Of a stretch of 64,000 nt of DNA, positions 47,088 through 58,870 are shown one piece after another. A model generated the notes under the pieces. The model was not told where the DNA came from and made no database searches. It worked only from the letters and a program-made list of their open reading frames with translations. Location of the stretch: NCBI GenBank assembly GCA_037179335.1, contig JAKZHN010000012.1, positions 930,001 to 994,000 of the forward strand. The letters run 5' to 3'. The DNA is from Cyclaneusma minus (lineage: Eukaryota; Ascomycota; Leotiomycetes; Marthamycetales; Marthamycetaceae). Positions within the stretch are counted from its first letter, which is position 1, and every line of letters begins with the position of its first letter. The position numbers were made by a program, and so were the translations under genes.

Positions 47088-47505
47088 GCATCCCAGGGAC
47101 CTGACACTTCGCCACTTTTGCTTGCTTACTAGATTGCTGATAATACCCCCTTTTTCGCTCACGGACTCGAGATTCCTCGCTTTTCTTTGTCTTGCACAAC
47201 AAACACCACGAGCACGGCACCGGCGTTTACTGGGAGTTCTGCGGACTGGGAAGTGGGAAGGTGGAAATGAAAGTGGAGACGGAATGGAGGAGGGGGTCAG
47301 TTGCAAAGTAACAGTCCTGAGAACGGGCATAGCGTAGAAATCAAAATCCTACTCACTTCTTGTGTATAGTATGTCTGTCTTTTGTGGTAATGTGAAATGC
47401 GAATTTGTTGATACGTATCGTGTAGAGTAAGACGGTGGCGAGTGGAATAGACATTTGGTGCGGAGATGAGGGAACGCCTTGGATTGTTGCTATTTCTAAG
47501 GAGTA
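47088..47505. other. spacer downstream of FZO1
   Basis: Nothing recognised beyond probable 3' untranslated sequence. Confidence 0.4.
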
Positions 47506-47559
47506 TTTTGCCACTAGGGGGTTGTTGAGGCTGTGTCGAGGAGAGATACGGATTTTTAA
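47506..47559 (+). pseudogene. O-methyltransferase C-terminal relic 1
   Basis: Codons from 47521 read V-V-E-A-V-S-R-R-D-T-D-F and TAA (47557). This lines up with the last residues and stop of the O-methyltransferase at 40353 (I-V-E-A-V-W-K-G-D-T-Q-F). The preceding codons do not stay in frame. Confidence 0.6.
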
Positions 47560-47834
47560 AGCGTAGAACTTGCTTGCTTGCTTGGTTTGGGGGCTTGGGG
47601 AAAAAGCCACATGACTGATGACCTGGTCACCTGGTAAACTTGAAGAATAAAGTTTCCGTTTGCGACTGAGGCTGTCGAATCGGGATGCGACTCTCGAATG
47701 AAAATTGGGTTGTCGGGGCTGAACTGGATTACGGAGTGGAGTGAGGCTGTTGTTGTGGATTGGAATCACTGAAGTTGAATCGAATTGTTGGAACTGAACT
47801 AGGTTGTTGACTCCTTACGACAGATCATTAAGAG

Positions 47835-47918
47835 GTGAAGTATGTAAAGCTGGTCCAGGTCATATCTTGTCACTTGGGGGTTGTTGAGGCTGTATGGAAG
47901 GGAGATACGCAGTTTTGA
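47835..47918 (+). pseudogene. O-methyltransferase C-terminal relic 2
   Basis: Codons from 47880 read V-V-E-A-V-W-K-G-D-T-Q-F and TGA (47916). The protein end is almost identical to that of the intact gene at 40353, with mostly synonymous base changes. In another frame the bases before it read G-P-G-H-I-L-S-L, so a slip separates the two parts. No upstream exons are found. Confidence 0.7.
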
Positions 47919-48318
47919 GGGAGTGTGCCGCCGCCACGGGAAAATATACGCCCCAGAAATCGACAGGAAGAGAGAGAAAGGTTGAATGGTAGCTTGCTGA
48001 GTTCGTCTAAGCAACCAAAATCTAGCCTGACACTTTAAATTCTGGTGGTGGACTGCTGGTGTATAAGGATGCGTTTGGTGCGATGCGTTTGCGATGCGTT
48101 TGCGATGCGTTTGTCTCCCCCCGCCTCTCGATACTCTCAACATCTTTTCAATACGCGCATAAGCCCTCAATAACCTTCCCGATACCCACGATATTACCTC
48201 GTTATACTTTAAAAGGGAACGTTTCTCCCAGCAAGGCCTTCAACGCGACATTGGGAGCCACTGCGCTCACGGTCGCGACTCGCGACTCACCATCACGGCA
48301 TCTCCACAAGCGTCTCTG
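47919..48318. other. spacer upstream of the fungal_trans gene
   Basis: No gene seen. At 48065-48112 a short tandem repeat of gcgatgcgttt occurs three times or more. Confidence 0.45.
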
Positions 48319-50260
48319 ATGTCTGCTCCTCCTTCGGAAGGAGCCGGGCCAGCTTATTTGCGGCCGGCTGTCGATGACAATCCAAGACCAGCGAAAGTTC
48401 GAAGGACGGGAGATCCAATAGCAGGCAATGACTCAGGAGAGATTGCACAAGTCGGTCCTGTTTCAGGCCACGAGACTGAGCACATGCGGAAGATACAGGA
48501 CTTGAAGGATCAACTCAGAAAACTGGAGAATTCAATATCATCTCAGGCGCATGGGAAGAAAGGAAATAGCGATCAAATTTTCAAATTACGACCTGGGACT
48601 CTGTTAGAGGAGTGGGAGAACTGCCCGCGCTACATCAGACCAAGCCTCATCGGCGCCTTTATTGGATATGTGAGTCCCTTGCCCGTGCAATACAATGAAT
48701 GCGATACTAATAACCGCCCAGTTTCTCCCGGACACCGCGGAATGTGAATATGATCTGTTCTCGCGCCCAAATGAAACACCAGCTGGTGACGCACCGTGGA
48801 AAGAATTGAAGAAGTTTCGCAAACCTCCTAACCTAATACCACCCCGATACCAACTTTATCGCTACAGATGGCTTCTAGAGTTGTTACCCTCTCAAGAGAT
48901 ATGTCAAAAGCTGGTCCAAATATACTTCGAGAATTTCGAACGATCCTGGCGGATTCTACATCGCCCCACGTTTCTCAAACAATGCGAAACATTTTGGGCC
49001 TGTCGTCAAGAGGAGCCCTGGCTGGCTCAACAAAGGGTTGAGGAGTTTGGACAGCAGTTGGCTCTCGTGGTGATTATAGCCTCAACATTATCTGATGTGT
49101 TCCATGGCGGTTTTAGCGACCGGTATATACTAGCCCTCATGATGGATTCCTTGGAATACGATAGTGACAGATCAGACACATTTCACATACGTACCAAATG
49201 TCTCGCGATACTGTCCAAAGAGCTGCTGATCTCTGACAACGACGAGACCGAGGACCAAGCTGCAGACTTGCTGCAGTTGGCTGTGAGGGCTGGCATGCAT
49301 CTTGACCCGGCTTCCTGGCCTGAGCTTAGCCCTTTCGACGGAGAGCAGCGACGCAAGCTCTTTTTCACCATCGTGGAACTTAACCTGCGAGGATCCTTCT
49401 TCTACGATGAGCGGGTAGCATTCAGATTCCAGGCAACTGACTTCAGCTGTAGTCTTCCTCTCAACGTCGACGATCAAGACCTACATGAAGATATGGGTGA
49501 GCTGCCCCCGGCGAAGCCTATGGAACAGTCGACTCATGCTTCGCCGCAGATACAAGCGGCAAGATCTTTACCTATGAGCCTCCACATTCTCGATACTGCA
49601 AAACCATCTCGGGGTCATGTCAGTCCTGATGACCTCTTGACAATCGTGGAAGCATGCCGAGAAAGCTCCCTCGTATCTCCAACAGCCAGCGGCCCGGCTG
49701 ATCTGCTTGATCACATGATGGGAGTGATTTCTTTCCAACGGCCCATCGCTATCTTGTATCTGACCCTGGACAAGACATCGTCGAGCCTAAGTGGTATTCT
49801 GGACGAATTCAACCATTTTGCTCTACAATTCGCATCCATGGTACTTTCCTTCCAGGACGCCTTCGACCCATCGTTGACAGACTCGGAAGCAGAGGAAGCC
49901 ACGAAACACGGGAATATATTCTATCGCCTTTTCACAAAAGACCTTGTCCAATCATGCCTGGTTCTGCTTCTAGCAATCCACACCATGAATCAGCGTACCA
50001 GGAGTGAATCTGATTCGACAACAAGAGCACAGACGGGGCCAATGTGGACTAAAGCAACCTTGGTCAAAGCAGTCGACAGCACAGTGAAGACTTTGATAGA
50101 GAGGATTGACAGGCACGATATCGACATCGAATATCCAATGACATTGTCGATTTTCCTTCGATCCGTGCGAGGTTCGGCAAACTTGAACCAGGAAGAACTG
50201 GATGCTGCCTTGCTGGATACGGTGCGGCAGGCCCTTGAAGCTCGAAAGCAGGATCAATAA
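48319..50260 (+). CDS. fungal_trans-domain regulator lacking a zinc cluster
   Basis: Exons 48319-48669 and 48722-50260 around a 52-base phase-0 intron give 629 residues. The N-terminus is acidic/polar with a basic K-V-R-R-T-G patch and a short predicted coiled coil (M-R-K-I-Q-D-L-K-D-Q-L-R-K-L-E-N). No Zn(II)2Cys6 cysteines are present. The middle has the layout of fungal transcription-factor domains (Y-F-E-N-F-E-R-S-W-R-I-L-H-R-P-T-F, then A-D-L-L-Q-L-A-V-R-A-G-M-H-L-D-P and R-R-K-L-F-F-T-I-V-E-L). Proteins of this kind occur in fungi with or without the DNA-binding part, so it may act as a partner or repressor rather than bind DNA itself (inference). An upstream exon encoding a zinc cluster was looked for between 47900 and 48318 and not seen. 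Confidence 0.85.
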
Positions 50261-51539
50261 AGAGGATGATGCCGCGAGGCCAATTGGAGTCGACGAACAA
50301 TCTGCGCTTTTGTAGCTCGTGCGAGTCTCTCCGGGCAACGATGGTTTCGCGCAGGTTTCCCTACGTGCGCATCTACTTACCTGCTTGCTGAGCTGTCTCA
50401 AATAATGCAGAAAACTATTGCAAGTTCATACTGTCGCCTCAGATCATCTTCTAAGAATCTCGTCCCTCTATATTCTACCTTAGTCCCGCGCTGACGTTCA
50501 AGCTGAACTGGTTCCAGTACCACGAGATAACTATTCGAAGTGCCCCCGCAACAGCTTTCACAAAGGAAGTTCAATTCTTCAATAATTCAGTACTCTAACT
50601 GCTCTGCTACCAGCACAGAAGTAGTCATTACCTGAATCATCGACCCTGTTCGAAACAACTTCATATCTTCTGCAACTACAGCATCTGCAGGGCCTCGATT
50701 CACCGGATATCATCCCGAACGCTCCATCCGTACCTACGCTCTGTGTAATGTCTACCATGCCATCAGACTTCCCAAACGACAAGTCCCAGACTCAGCTTAC
50801 TCTCTGTACATCCCTAGCCCGTTCCCATTTGTAATAGCAGGCGTTTCAAGATTTCAAGTTCCCTTCTCCCATCGACGAAGAACTTCACACAATCTCCTTT
50901 TCCTAGCACTCGCAAATAGCTGGATCACCAATTACCCCCTCATCCTCCTCCCACCCCGCCAAAACGCCAAAACCCTAACACGGCATTCCCATCTACCAAT
51001 CCAAACGGCTTCGAAATCCTACAAGTTCCACCATACAACCCACTCTCTTTCATCCCAATCCTTTACACCCAAGCTACACACCGGAAATTCGCTTCGAATT
51101 CCCCTTTTCCCACCCTGAGGACTTCAGTCCAACTGTGCACAAGTCCAGGTGAAATCTCCACTGCTCTTAGATTCATGAAGAATGGACGAGATGGAAGGGG
51201 TGGTGGGGGGCTTTAGCTTGGATGAATACGAGATAGAATAGAATCAAAGTGACTGATCCAAATCTCTATGTTTCACATCGCCCAGGAGGTCGCGCAAAGC
51301 AAAATAAAACAGCGTCAACATCTCATGAGAACTCCTATGGACCGTCCATCTCAAGTTCCCATCTCCTGTTTCCTCCAAATAGTACAATTACCCATTGCAT
51401 TCCTTACAGGGTGAGGCGAACAGGTCCTCGTCAGCTAACCAATTAATACAACATCTTTTCCAGATTTTGTAGCAGGTCGGTAGACCCGTGGGGATGTACC
51501 TGTGTTTTAACCAGACATACTCGGACTTCCTGTCATACC
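50261..51539. other. gene-free spacer
   Basis: No coding sequence recognised. Confidence 0.45.
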
Positions 51540-51960
51540 TAGGGAGGGTTCGATGTGCAATAAAACAGTCCTATTTTGTCGCACGTGGATGAGTTGCGCA
51601 GCGCTCTTGTAATCATTGGAGGATCGGGGACTGCATTCAGGGGGGTAGTAGCTTTGACTCCTGTTTTGTTGCACGTCGACGAGTGCGCGCGCAGGTCGCG
51701 CAATATACGCACCATCCTTGCAAAACCTACCTAGGACCGTAGTCAGTGGGTAGTGACTCTGATTTTATTTTGTTGCACGTCGACTCGTCCGCGCAGCGCG
51801 CACTACACGCACCATTCCTGCAAAAACCTACCTAGAACAGTATAATGACCTCTTAACGCTTGCGCCATCCTCTAAAACCCTACCTAGACTAGCATATAAG
51901 CAGTAGTGACTTTTGACTACTGCTTTATTCCACGTCGCGCACTCTCTAAGAATCACGCAT
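51540..51960 (+). repeat. type 1 repeat array
   Basis: Three to four tandem units of about 115 bases. Each has ttttgttgcacgtcgac, then a gcgc-rich stretch, acgcaccatcc, aaaacctacctag and a tagtgactttgactcc-like block. The same units occur reversed at 11985-12265 and 12715-12850. Confidence 0.75.
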
Positions 51961-52517
51961 TTTCTAAAAAACCAAGGTTTAAGAGAAAAAGAAGAAGAAG
52001 AAGAAAATGCAAAAAGTTACCCCTGGCGAGGAGGTTCGAATAAGTGGTACTCTTGATGTTTCCACTTGAGAGATTGCCGACGCTCTTGCGAGCTAGGCGT
52101 GGGAGAGAGGTCGAGCATTGAATGCCCTTACCTCTACCCACTAAGACTCTTGATTTGATTGATAACTTGTGTTCTATTTGCCGCTATGAAGCAATCTGGA
52201 TGAGGTGATTCCTGTCGTACTGGAGAAATGGTAAAGGTCACATGATTAGGCTGTTTTGTGGGAAAGGGGGATCCTTCCCAGTGTTCCTAACAACAAGCAT
52301 TTCAGCTTGGTTTAGCCCTGGGACCATATTTGCCACTTACCGGTCCAACGACGCCAAGGTCCCCTATTCACATTTCACATCAAACACGCGCAAAGACCCC
52401 AGAAACACCTCGGCTGTATAGCAAGTTCTGATTCGCTAATTCATCACATCATCTACATCCCCACCCCCTTTGTAGGTCAGGTCAATAGACCGTCGCGCAG
52501 CCCATCCCAGAAACCCC
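51961..52517. other. gene-free spacer
   Basis: Includes a short gaagaagaagaag microsatellite near 51990. No gene recognised. Confidence 0.4.
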
Positions 52518-52587
52518 AGCCGCCCCGCTCCCGGCACCCAGCCAGCCGCCCCACTCCCGGCACCCAGCCAGCCGCCCGGCAACCCAG
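52518..52587. repeat. C-rich 26-base tandem repeat
   Basis: Two full units starting at 52518 and 52544 that differ at one base, then a partial third from 52570. The unit begins agccgcccc and ends cacccagcc. Confidence 0.75.
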
Positions 52588-53121
52588 TCGCTCCCAGCTC
52601 GCTTCCAGCGCAAAACAAAAGACAGAAATCCCTCATGCAGCAAAGTAGTAGTGATTCATCGTTTCCTTTGAATAACCCTCATCCGATTCCGTGCGTGTTT
52701 TCGTTATAGCATGATGCATCCCCCCTTGTTTTTTGTTGCAACGGAAGAACGGAAGACGAAGTGAAGCGCAGAAATCAATAGTGCTCCGGCTAGGGGAGCA
52801 CCAGAACCAAATCGATTCGCGTGAATGCATGCAAGAAAACAGGGACCCGCCGGTCACTTGCACCGAAGCTCAAGAGTTGTCGCAGAAATACAGGATCAGC
52901 TGCTCGGCCACCCGTGTTAGGGGGCTTAGCAGCTGTCTGAGAAAGCAAGAAAGACAGAGGGGACAGCGTTTCGACATTCGCAAGACGCGGGACTCATAAC
53001 ACGGCGAGAGCCTGTAAAGATGCAAGAGCTTTTGTTTGTCAAAGTGACCGACGATGTAGCGGTCGTTCTGGTCGGAAAGACGCAAAAAGACTTGAGAATG
53101 TTTGTAGCGAGGAAGACCTCG
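52588..53121. other. spacer downstream of PTC1
   Basis: No gene recognised. Confidence 0.4.
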
Positions 53122-55082
53122 CTACTCAGCACCCTCCGGAATCCCCTTCGACAAACTCCTCCTCGTGTCAGGACTGAGCTCCCTCGCAGCCTCCAGATTC
53201 ACCTCCTTACTATCGCCCTCAACCAAACTCGGCTCCTCCTCCACAACCCTTTCCATGCTATCCGTAGACGACGACGGTACAACGGGGTCATGGCCCTTGC
53301 CGGAATTGCTTCCGCTGACACCAATACCCGGCACGCCGTCTTCTTCAACCTTGCGCTTTGCATCGCCGACAATCTTTTCGACTTCGGAGATCTTGTTGGG
53401 TGCGGAGGACAGGGGGTCGCCTTCGACGCCGATTGCGTCGTGGCGGTTCTTGGAGGCGTCAAGGAGGAGCTTTTTCTCGAAGCGGACGACCATGCAGGAG
53501 AGGTTGTCGGTGCTGAACCGGGCGAGGGCGTGCTCGACGAGGAACTTGGAGGCGGCGTGGGGGTCTTGGATGTTGCGGATCAGGTCGACGGCTTCTTGGT
53601 CTTGGCAGACATCCCACAGCTGTTGCAACGAGTTAGCTAATCGTTCGTTTGTGGATGTGGGAAATTGGAACTTACACCGTCGCAGGCCAGAATGATGAAT
53701 TCATCGATATCTGGCTGAATGACAGTCTCAGTCGTGTATGGATGACCTGTCACCAAGTCCTTCATGTACGCGTCTCCCAATGCTCTTGTAACTGCCAGAA
53801 CACCGTTGACACGGTTGTTGAGAATCAAACCTCCGGCGTTCGAGACTCGCTTTCCTTCGGCTTCATCACTGCCCTTGTGGTCATAAGACAATCTTAAAGC
53901 TTTTCCACCACGGCAAAGAACAATGCGAGCATCTCCCACATTTGCAGTATACAACACTCGCTGACGCTGTGCAACACTCCTCATCTCCTTATGCTTGTCT
54001 TCTTTCGAAAGGCTGGTGTTCGATGCAACACTGACCGCAGCATTGGGCTGCTGCGAGGCGTTCTTGCTCATATCTACACCACTATCCTCGGACTTCTCGG
54101 ACTTGAATTCCCCTTTTGAGCCCTCTTCCCAAGCTTTCACAGCTGCAATAGCAGGAGCAATTGCGGTAGAGCCTGTAGCGGATTGGTTGTTGGGTATCCG
54201 GTCTTCCCATCGGAGAACAGCGCAGACTGCAGTGCAGCCGCTGTTCTTCACAGGGAGACCGGATAGTTGATTGTCGACGCTGGTGAATGTTTGGTCCAAC
54301 AGCTCAGGTATAGGGCTGTTGGGATTCTTGCGTATGATCTCTTCGAGAATGACATGTAACTTCTTTCCACACCAATCAGCAGCAAACGTGCCAGCATGTC
54401 CGTCGAAGATAGCAAAGTAGCCGTTATCAGTCTCTTGCATATCGTTGTTCGGGACGACACTATTGGTGGAAGCCGCGAGATTGAGTTCTTCCATAGACTT
54501 TTGTGACTTCTGGCTCGAGTCTCCCGCGTGTTCCGACTTCAGAGCTGGTGCCGGAGTGTGCAAGAAATTGTACAAGAACGCATGGGTATCCTCCATCGTA
54601 CGGCGACATTTCTTATTCTTGTCCTCCCAAACTCCAACTCGGAATGTAGATCGGGGTCCCGGACGTGATTCACCAGCCGAGTTGTTATGTTGTCCTTGGG
54701 GTACGCTCAAGGCCGGGTCTTGCTTGCCCAGCTTCTGCAAAGAAGTTTGGCCGCTACCCTGTGTATCGGGACTCCGGCCAAAGCCGCTCGAATTGGGACT
54801 GGCACTGAAATGTAACGAGTTCTTTGCGCTGGCAAGTAACGAGCTGGCCTTCTGGCCGACTCCGCTGCTCCGGCGCTTCTTCTCTCCCGCACCACTGCCT
54901 TCACCAGATGCCGGGATGTTCACGCCGCGCTTCTCGCCCATGGCGTTGTCGTCGCTCGGCGGGGGAGAGGCCTCTTGCTTGATCTGTGGCGAGCGTGGGA
55001 CGCTGGATTTCCGGGGAGCGGACGAGGCGGTGCTGTTGGGTTCCGGGAGGCTGTCCTTTGGGGGCGAGCTGGATCCGAACAT
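53122..55082 (-). CDS. PTC1: PP2C-type Ser/Thr phosphatase, Ptc1-like
   Basis: Metal-dependent phosphatase that in yeast dampens MAP-kinase (osmotic and cell-wall) signalling. Exons 55082-53676 and 53619-53122 (phase 0) give 634 residues. A long disordered Ser/Pro-rich N-terminus (about 140 residues) precedes the catalytic domain. That domain has R-R-T-M-E-D-T-H-A-F, Y-F-A-I-F-D-G-H-A-G (metal-binding Asp and Gly), S-G-C-T-A-V, L-Y-T-A-N-V-G-D-A-R-I-V-L and V-T-R-A-L-G-D. L-A-C-D-G spans into exon 2, which has D-N-L-S-C-M-V-V-R-F. An insert of about 70 residues in the middle of the domain is Ser/Lys-rich. The order and the D-W-C-G-K-K-L-H block match Ptc1 best. The C-terminal tail of 115 residues is charged and variable. 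Confidence 0.93.
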
Positions 55083-56337
55083 CCTGTTCAAAAGGGCTCC
55101 TCCTTGAGAGGAGAAACTCCTGCGCTTGTTTCCTGCCAGTTTGATGGTTGGGGGGGTTCAGCGCTGCGCGAGCGAGTTGTATTTGTAGTCGAGGTGTCGG
55201 ACTGCAGATAACCGCTGTCGTGGGGTAGGGGTCGCTCGAGACAGGTGATGGGTTGTATGGAATTGGCGGGCTTTGGGGATCGACAGACGCGGGCGCTGGA
55301 TAAGCGATCTGACCTGACGGGTGTGCTGGCTTGTTCCTGCGGCCTGGCAAGAGTGGGGGTCGGGGGGTCTGGGGCGGAGGATGAGGTGTGGTGGTGAATA
55401 AAGGACGGCCGAGGTGAAGTTGGTGAGGTACTGTTCAGCAAAGAATAATTGGCGGCGGTGGTGCACGTAGGATCCGGATGTGTTGGTGTTTGAGAAGCTG
55501 CGGTGCACAGCTGGCCGACGTCTGTAGTGCTATTCTCAGCAGCGTGTGCCACTAAGACCCATGACGATAGTGTGGGGAAGCCTTAGCGGCAGCGACCCCT
55601 CGCCCCCCAAGGTCCCCAAACAATTCACGATGGCCAAAAGAATGCCATTCCACAAAAAGAGCACGACCCTGTGGATCTCCCCTGCCAGCTCTCTACCTAG
55701 CTTCTTCCTCCAGTTCCGCGTGCATCTTCATACTCATTGATGCCGTTTTGCTCGTCCGCATTCTGGAATCGTCCCCGCGTCTTCCGAATCTCTGAACGGG
55801 CACGGACAAAGCAAAAGTCCGCGTGAAGGCTATCAATTGCAACAATCCGAGCTTTACCGTTTTCCACAAAGACGCTCTTTGAACAATCCAGACTCCACGT
55901 CTGCGGTACTCAGGTTGAGTGCGACAAAAGACGTACGAGGCGCACTGGACCCCTCGGACCCCACAGTCAAGCCCTGCCAAAGGGGCCCTTGCAACTGAAG
56001 AACAAGCTGGAAGGCTGAAGCCTAAATGCCCGCCGCCATATACCAATGAGAAGGGCTGAGTATCAAAAGGAAACCAGTGCCGGCCACCTGACGTGGCACG
56101 CTGTCTGCCAGTGCGACGTGGCCACGCTAGGTATGCAACTGGTTCTTGAGTGTTCCCGTTGAGAGGTCAGTGATCATCGTTGTGCAAACTCACAGATTGT
56201 GGACTCACAATCATTTGGGCCTTCAAACCATCTGAGCCTTCAAATCACCTAGAAGCTCCAAATGGTTCAACTATTCGGGTTGTTGTCATCATGCAAGCTT
56301 TTCTGGTGTCCAGATTGTATTGTGTGCCGGTTGCTAA
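55083..56337. other. spacer upstream of PTC1
   Basis: The first part is probably the PTC1 leader; long minus-strand frames at 54901-55552 have no ordered protein features. No other gene seen. Confidence 0.4.
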
Positions 56338-56545
56338 ATGGGAAAACCTCCCGGGACGGATGCATATGACAAGACTGTACCATTGTCCAGATTGTCCGAT
56401 TCTCAGTTTCCCTTGGTCAGACATACATTGGTTTTGGGCATTGAATCTCCTGCGAAAGGGACTAACGTGAGGGCTCGACTGAGGAGGAGTTACAACCCTC
56501 GTGTTCCACTTCTTCCCAACTTCAATCGATCTTGAGAAGCAACAT
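56338..56545 (+). repeat. diverged direct repeat, copy A
   Basis: Shares ordered blocks with 56686-56860: ggaaaacc, gcatatga, gtaccattg/gtaccactg, ttcccttggt, and a closing atcttgagaag. Confidence 0.5.
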
Positions 56546-56685
56546 CCAGTTGCAAATTTTTCGTTTGTTAAGATCTCTATCGACAAGTCACAGGCTCTCA
56601 CCTAATAATGGTCGACAGTAGCCATAATGAAAAATCCGTGTAGCCCTCACAAGTTCGGTTCAAGTGAGTCAAAGTTGAGGAAGGA

Positions 56686-56860
56686 AAACCGCTGGTTGGA
56701 CGCATATGAATAGGGCGTACCACTGATCAGATTTAACGATTGCCAGTTTTAGGGTTCCCTTGGTTAGAGCAATGACGGTGGGACAAATGAGTCTTTCGGG
56801 GAGGTATGAAGGTGGAAATTCTACCCCATCACTCCTTCCAGCCTCAATTAATCTTGAGAA
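56686..56860 (+). repeat. diverged direct repeat, copy B
   Basis: Second copy of the roughly 200-base repeat at 56338. Both have lost bases relative to each other. It ends about 140 bases before the start codon at 57000. Confidence 0.5.
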
Positions 56861-56999
56861 GATCTAATTTCATTTCGGCACGAAGTGGCTGCTTTTCTCC
56901 ATATCAACTACATTTCCCTGACTGACCTGGTTTGCCCTAATTACTGAGATTTCTCCTAGCTACCCGGATTACTCCTGATCATCATTCGATTTTGCCTCA

Positions 57000-58321
57000 A
57001 TGCCGTTCAGCAAAGCTATGGAATACGACCAGTCCCCCATGGGTCCCGAGATCCGGCTGTATCTCCCTGAGATTCGGCTCCTGGAAGACACAAAGGTCTT
57101 CCTTTCCCGCCCCCAAAACGGCGTACGCAAAGTCAGCGCTGCCATATTGCGCCCGTTCTTTTTCTCACCACAAATCCACTTCCGCCCTAATCCTATCGAC
57201 CTATCTCAAGCTCCTCCATTGGACCTACCAGTCTTCGGTGATAGCATCGCCGGTCTCTCATACTTGGGCTTTACGCCAGGAGCCGCCTTGGTCATACTTG
57301 ACGTATGGAAAAAGCAAGTCGCTCTCGACCTTCCCAACTACAGCCGGAAAGATTTCACAAAAATTGTGACTGAAGCTATCGATGACTCATATCTCCCTGA
57401 GACTGGGAACCGAGACCTTGCGCCAGCGGAAGCCATGGACAGGATGGGCATTGCTAAAGAGCTGCAAGATGTCCTCCTTAGGCCCGAATTCCGCCAACTA
57501 TTCCGAATGCAAACGCTCGATTACTGGCTCAAGAACACCATGGTAATGCGATGGTATGCCTTGGAAAATCTATACAGACGGCTCAAAGCCCTTGCGCAAG
57601 GGAAGCAACCGGGACAAACCAACAGGGACAAACCAACAGGGACGAGGAATGGGACTGGAGGCCCAGGGACCCGAACGCTTATATTTCCATCTTACCTTCT
57701 AGCGCTTTCAGGTATGGATCGAGAACAGTCCGGGATGCTGCCGATGGGGCGCCGATTGATTCTCCCCCGCCGCTTCCAGATGACCATCTTGCCCTGTACA
57801 AGAGCGGAGGCTTCGACCTGTTCGCTCGGTACGCTCTTACTGGAGGAGCCGGCGGATACGTGAACCTTTTGACGGACCACGTTCGCAACAGCTACCTGTC
57901 ATACGACGGCCGGGCCCCCGACGAGTCGGACAGCAAATACTACTTTCATCCAGAGATCGAAGCAGCAGAGCAGTACCGAGCCTGGGCAGCTGCAAGAAGC
58001 GTGTATTCCGAGACCTGGATGCTTCGTCTTCGGATCCCTAGGGTAGACCTCCAAGTCCCCAAGGAAGACCTCCAAGTCCAGGCCCCACCGAAGACGATTC
58101 ATCGAAAACAGGACGACGTGACGAATTGGATCATGGAGAACAATCTGCTTTTCATTTGGGATGGAAAGACTAGACAGAAGGTCAGGTTTCATGATGACAC
58201 TCTGATGGAGTGGGCGGATATGGCTAAAGGGAAGTGCTACCTCGAAGTTTGGCCTGCAGCTGTCCCGGTTCCTGAACCGGATCCGGATCTTGCGGATTAT
58301 GAGATTATTGACTCCAACTAG
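57000..58321 (+). CDS. unknown protein, frame broken by a 14-base tandem duplication
   Basis: ATG 57000 opens a frame with M-P-F-S-K-A-M-E-Y-D, E-I-R-L-Y-L-P-E-I-R-L and Y-W-L-K-N-T-M-V-M-R-W-Y. The frame that looks conserved changes at 57607-57634. There, gggacaaaccaaca occurs twice in tandem; with a single copy, the frame continues as R-D-E-E-W-D-W-R-P-R-D-P-N-A-Y and stays open to 58321. It includes L-F-I-W-D-G-K-T-R-Q-K-V-R-F-H-D-D and an acidic end D-L-A-D-Y-E-I-I-D-S-N. That reading would be about 435 residues. As it stands, the first frame stops near 57863. I recognise no domain, signal peptide or membrane segment. It may be a recently broken gene or a polymorphic locus. Confidence 0.6.
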
Positions 58322-58559
58322 TCATAGATCGCTTGGTTACTTTATATTCTCCAAATACACAGATTACAGGAAATTCGGGTCCTCTTCCTTCAACGTGTCT
58401 TAGGGAAGTGATAGTGGATTCCGTGTGACGCTCGACAGCACCCGTTTATTCTGATATCAGGTACGAAGAACGTCTGCTGGTTGCTCGGGACACCAATATA
58501 TTAATCTTTATTGGCAGCAGTCAAACGGCTCTTTGATGCAGAAATTTGGCATCAGGTAT
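58322..58559. other. spacer
   Basis: Short stretch between the unknown gene and the SINE-like element; nothing recognised. Confidence 0.35.
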
Positions 58560-58870
58560 CAAGAACGTCTCTGCACAAGGCTCGTCATATTTGAAGTTTC
58601 CCCCTTTCTCGTTTAGTCGTCTATCTATTTTTGTGAGTAATAAAGCCTGAAACCACCGCCTCGCACGCCCCAAGTTGAAGGAAGAAGGAGGATAAAAAGG
58701 AGGTGATGGCGAGTGACTCGGCCCCGCCAAAAAAAAAAGCAAAAAAAAAAGCTTAAACATTCGAACCGAACCCACAACCCTCTCGTTAACAGATGACTTA
58801 TTTAAAGTCGTTTACAGAGCCCAGGTATACACCACATGACTGCGTCTGCCAATTATGCCAAAGTACCAAA
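58560..58870 (-). repeat. tRNA-headed SINE-like element, inverted copy
   Basis: On the minus strand it reads tttggcataattggcagacg (A box), ctctgtaaacg, aagtcatctgttaacg, ggttcggttcgaatg (B box), two T runs, then ggcggggccga and a tail with gagaaagggggaaa. The element at 60815-61130 has the same order on the plus strand, so the two flank family member 3 as inverted repeats. Confidence 0.7.

Noticed and set aside
54901..55552. Pro/Ser-rich minus-strand frames upstream of PTC1
   Set aside because: Only low-complexity sequence; probably the leader of PTC1.
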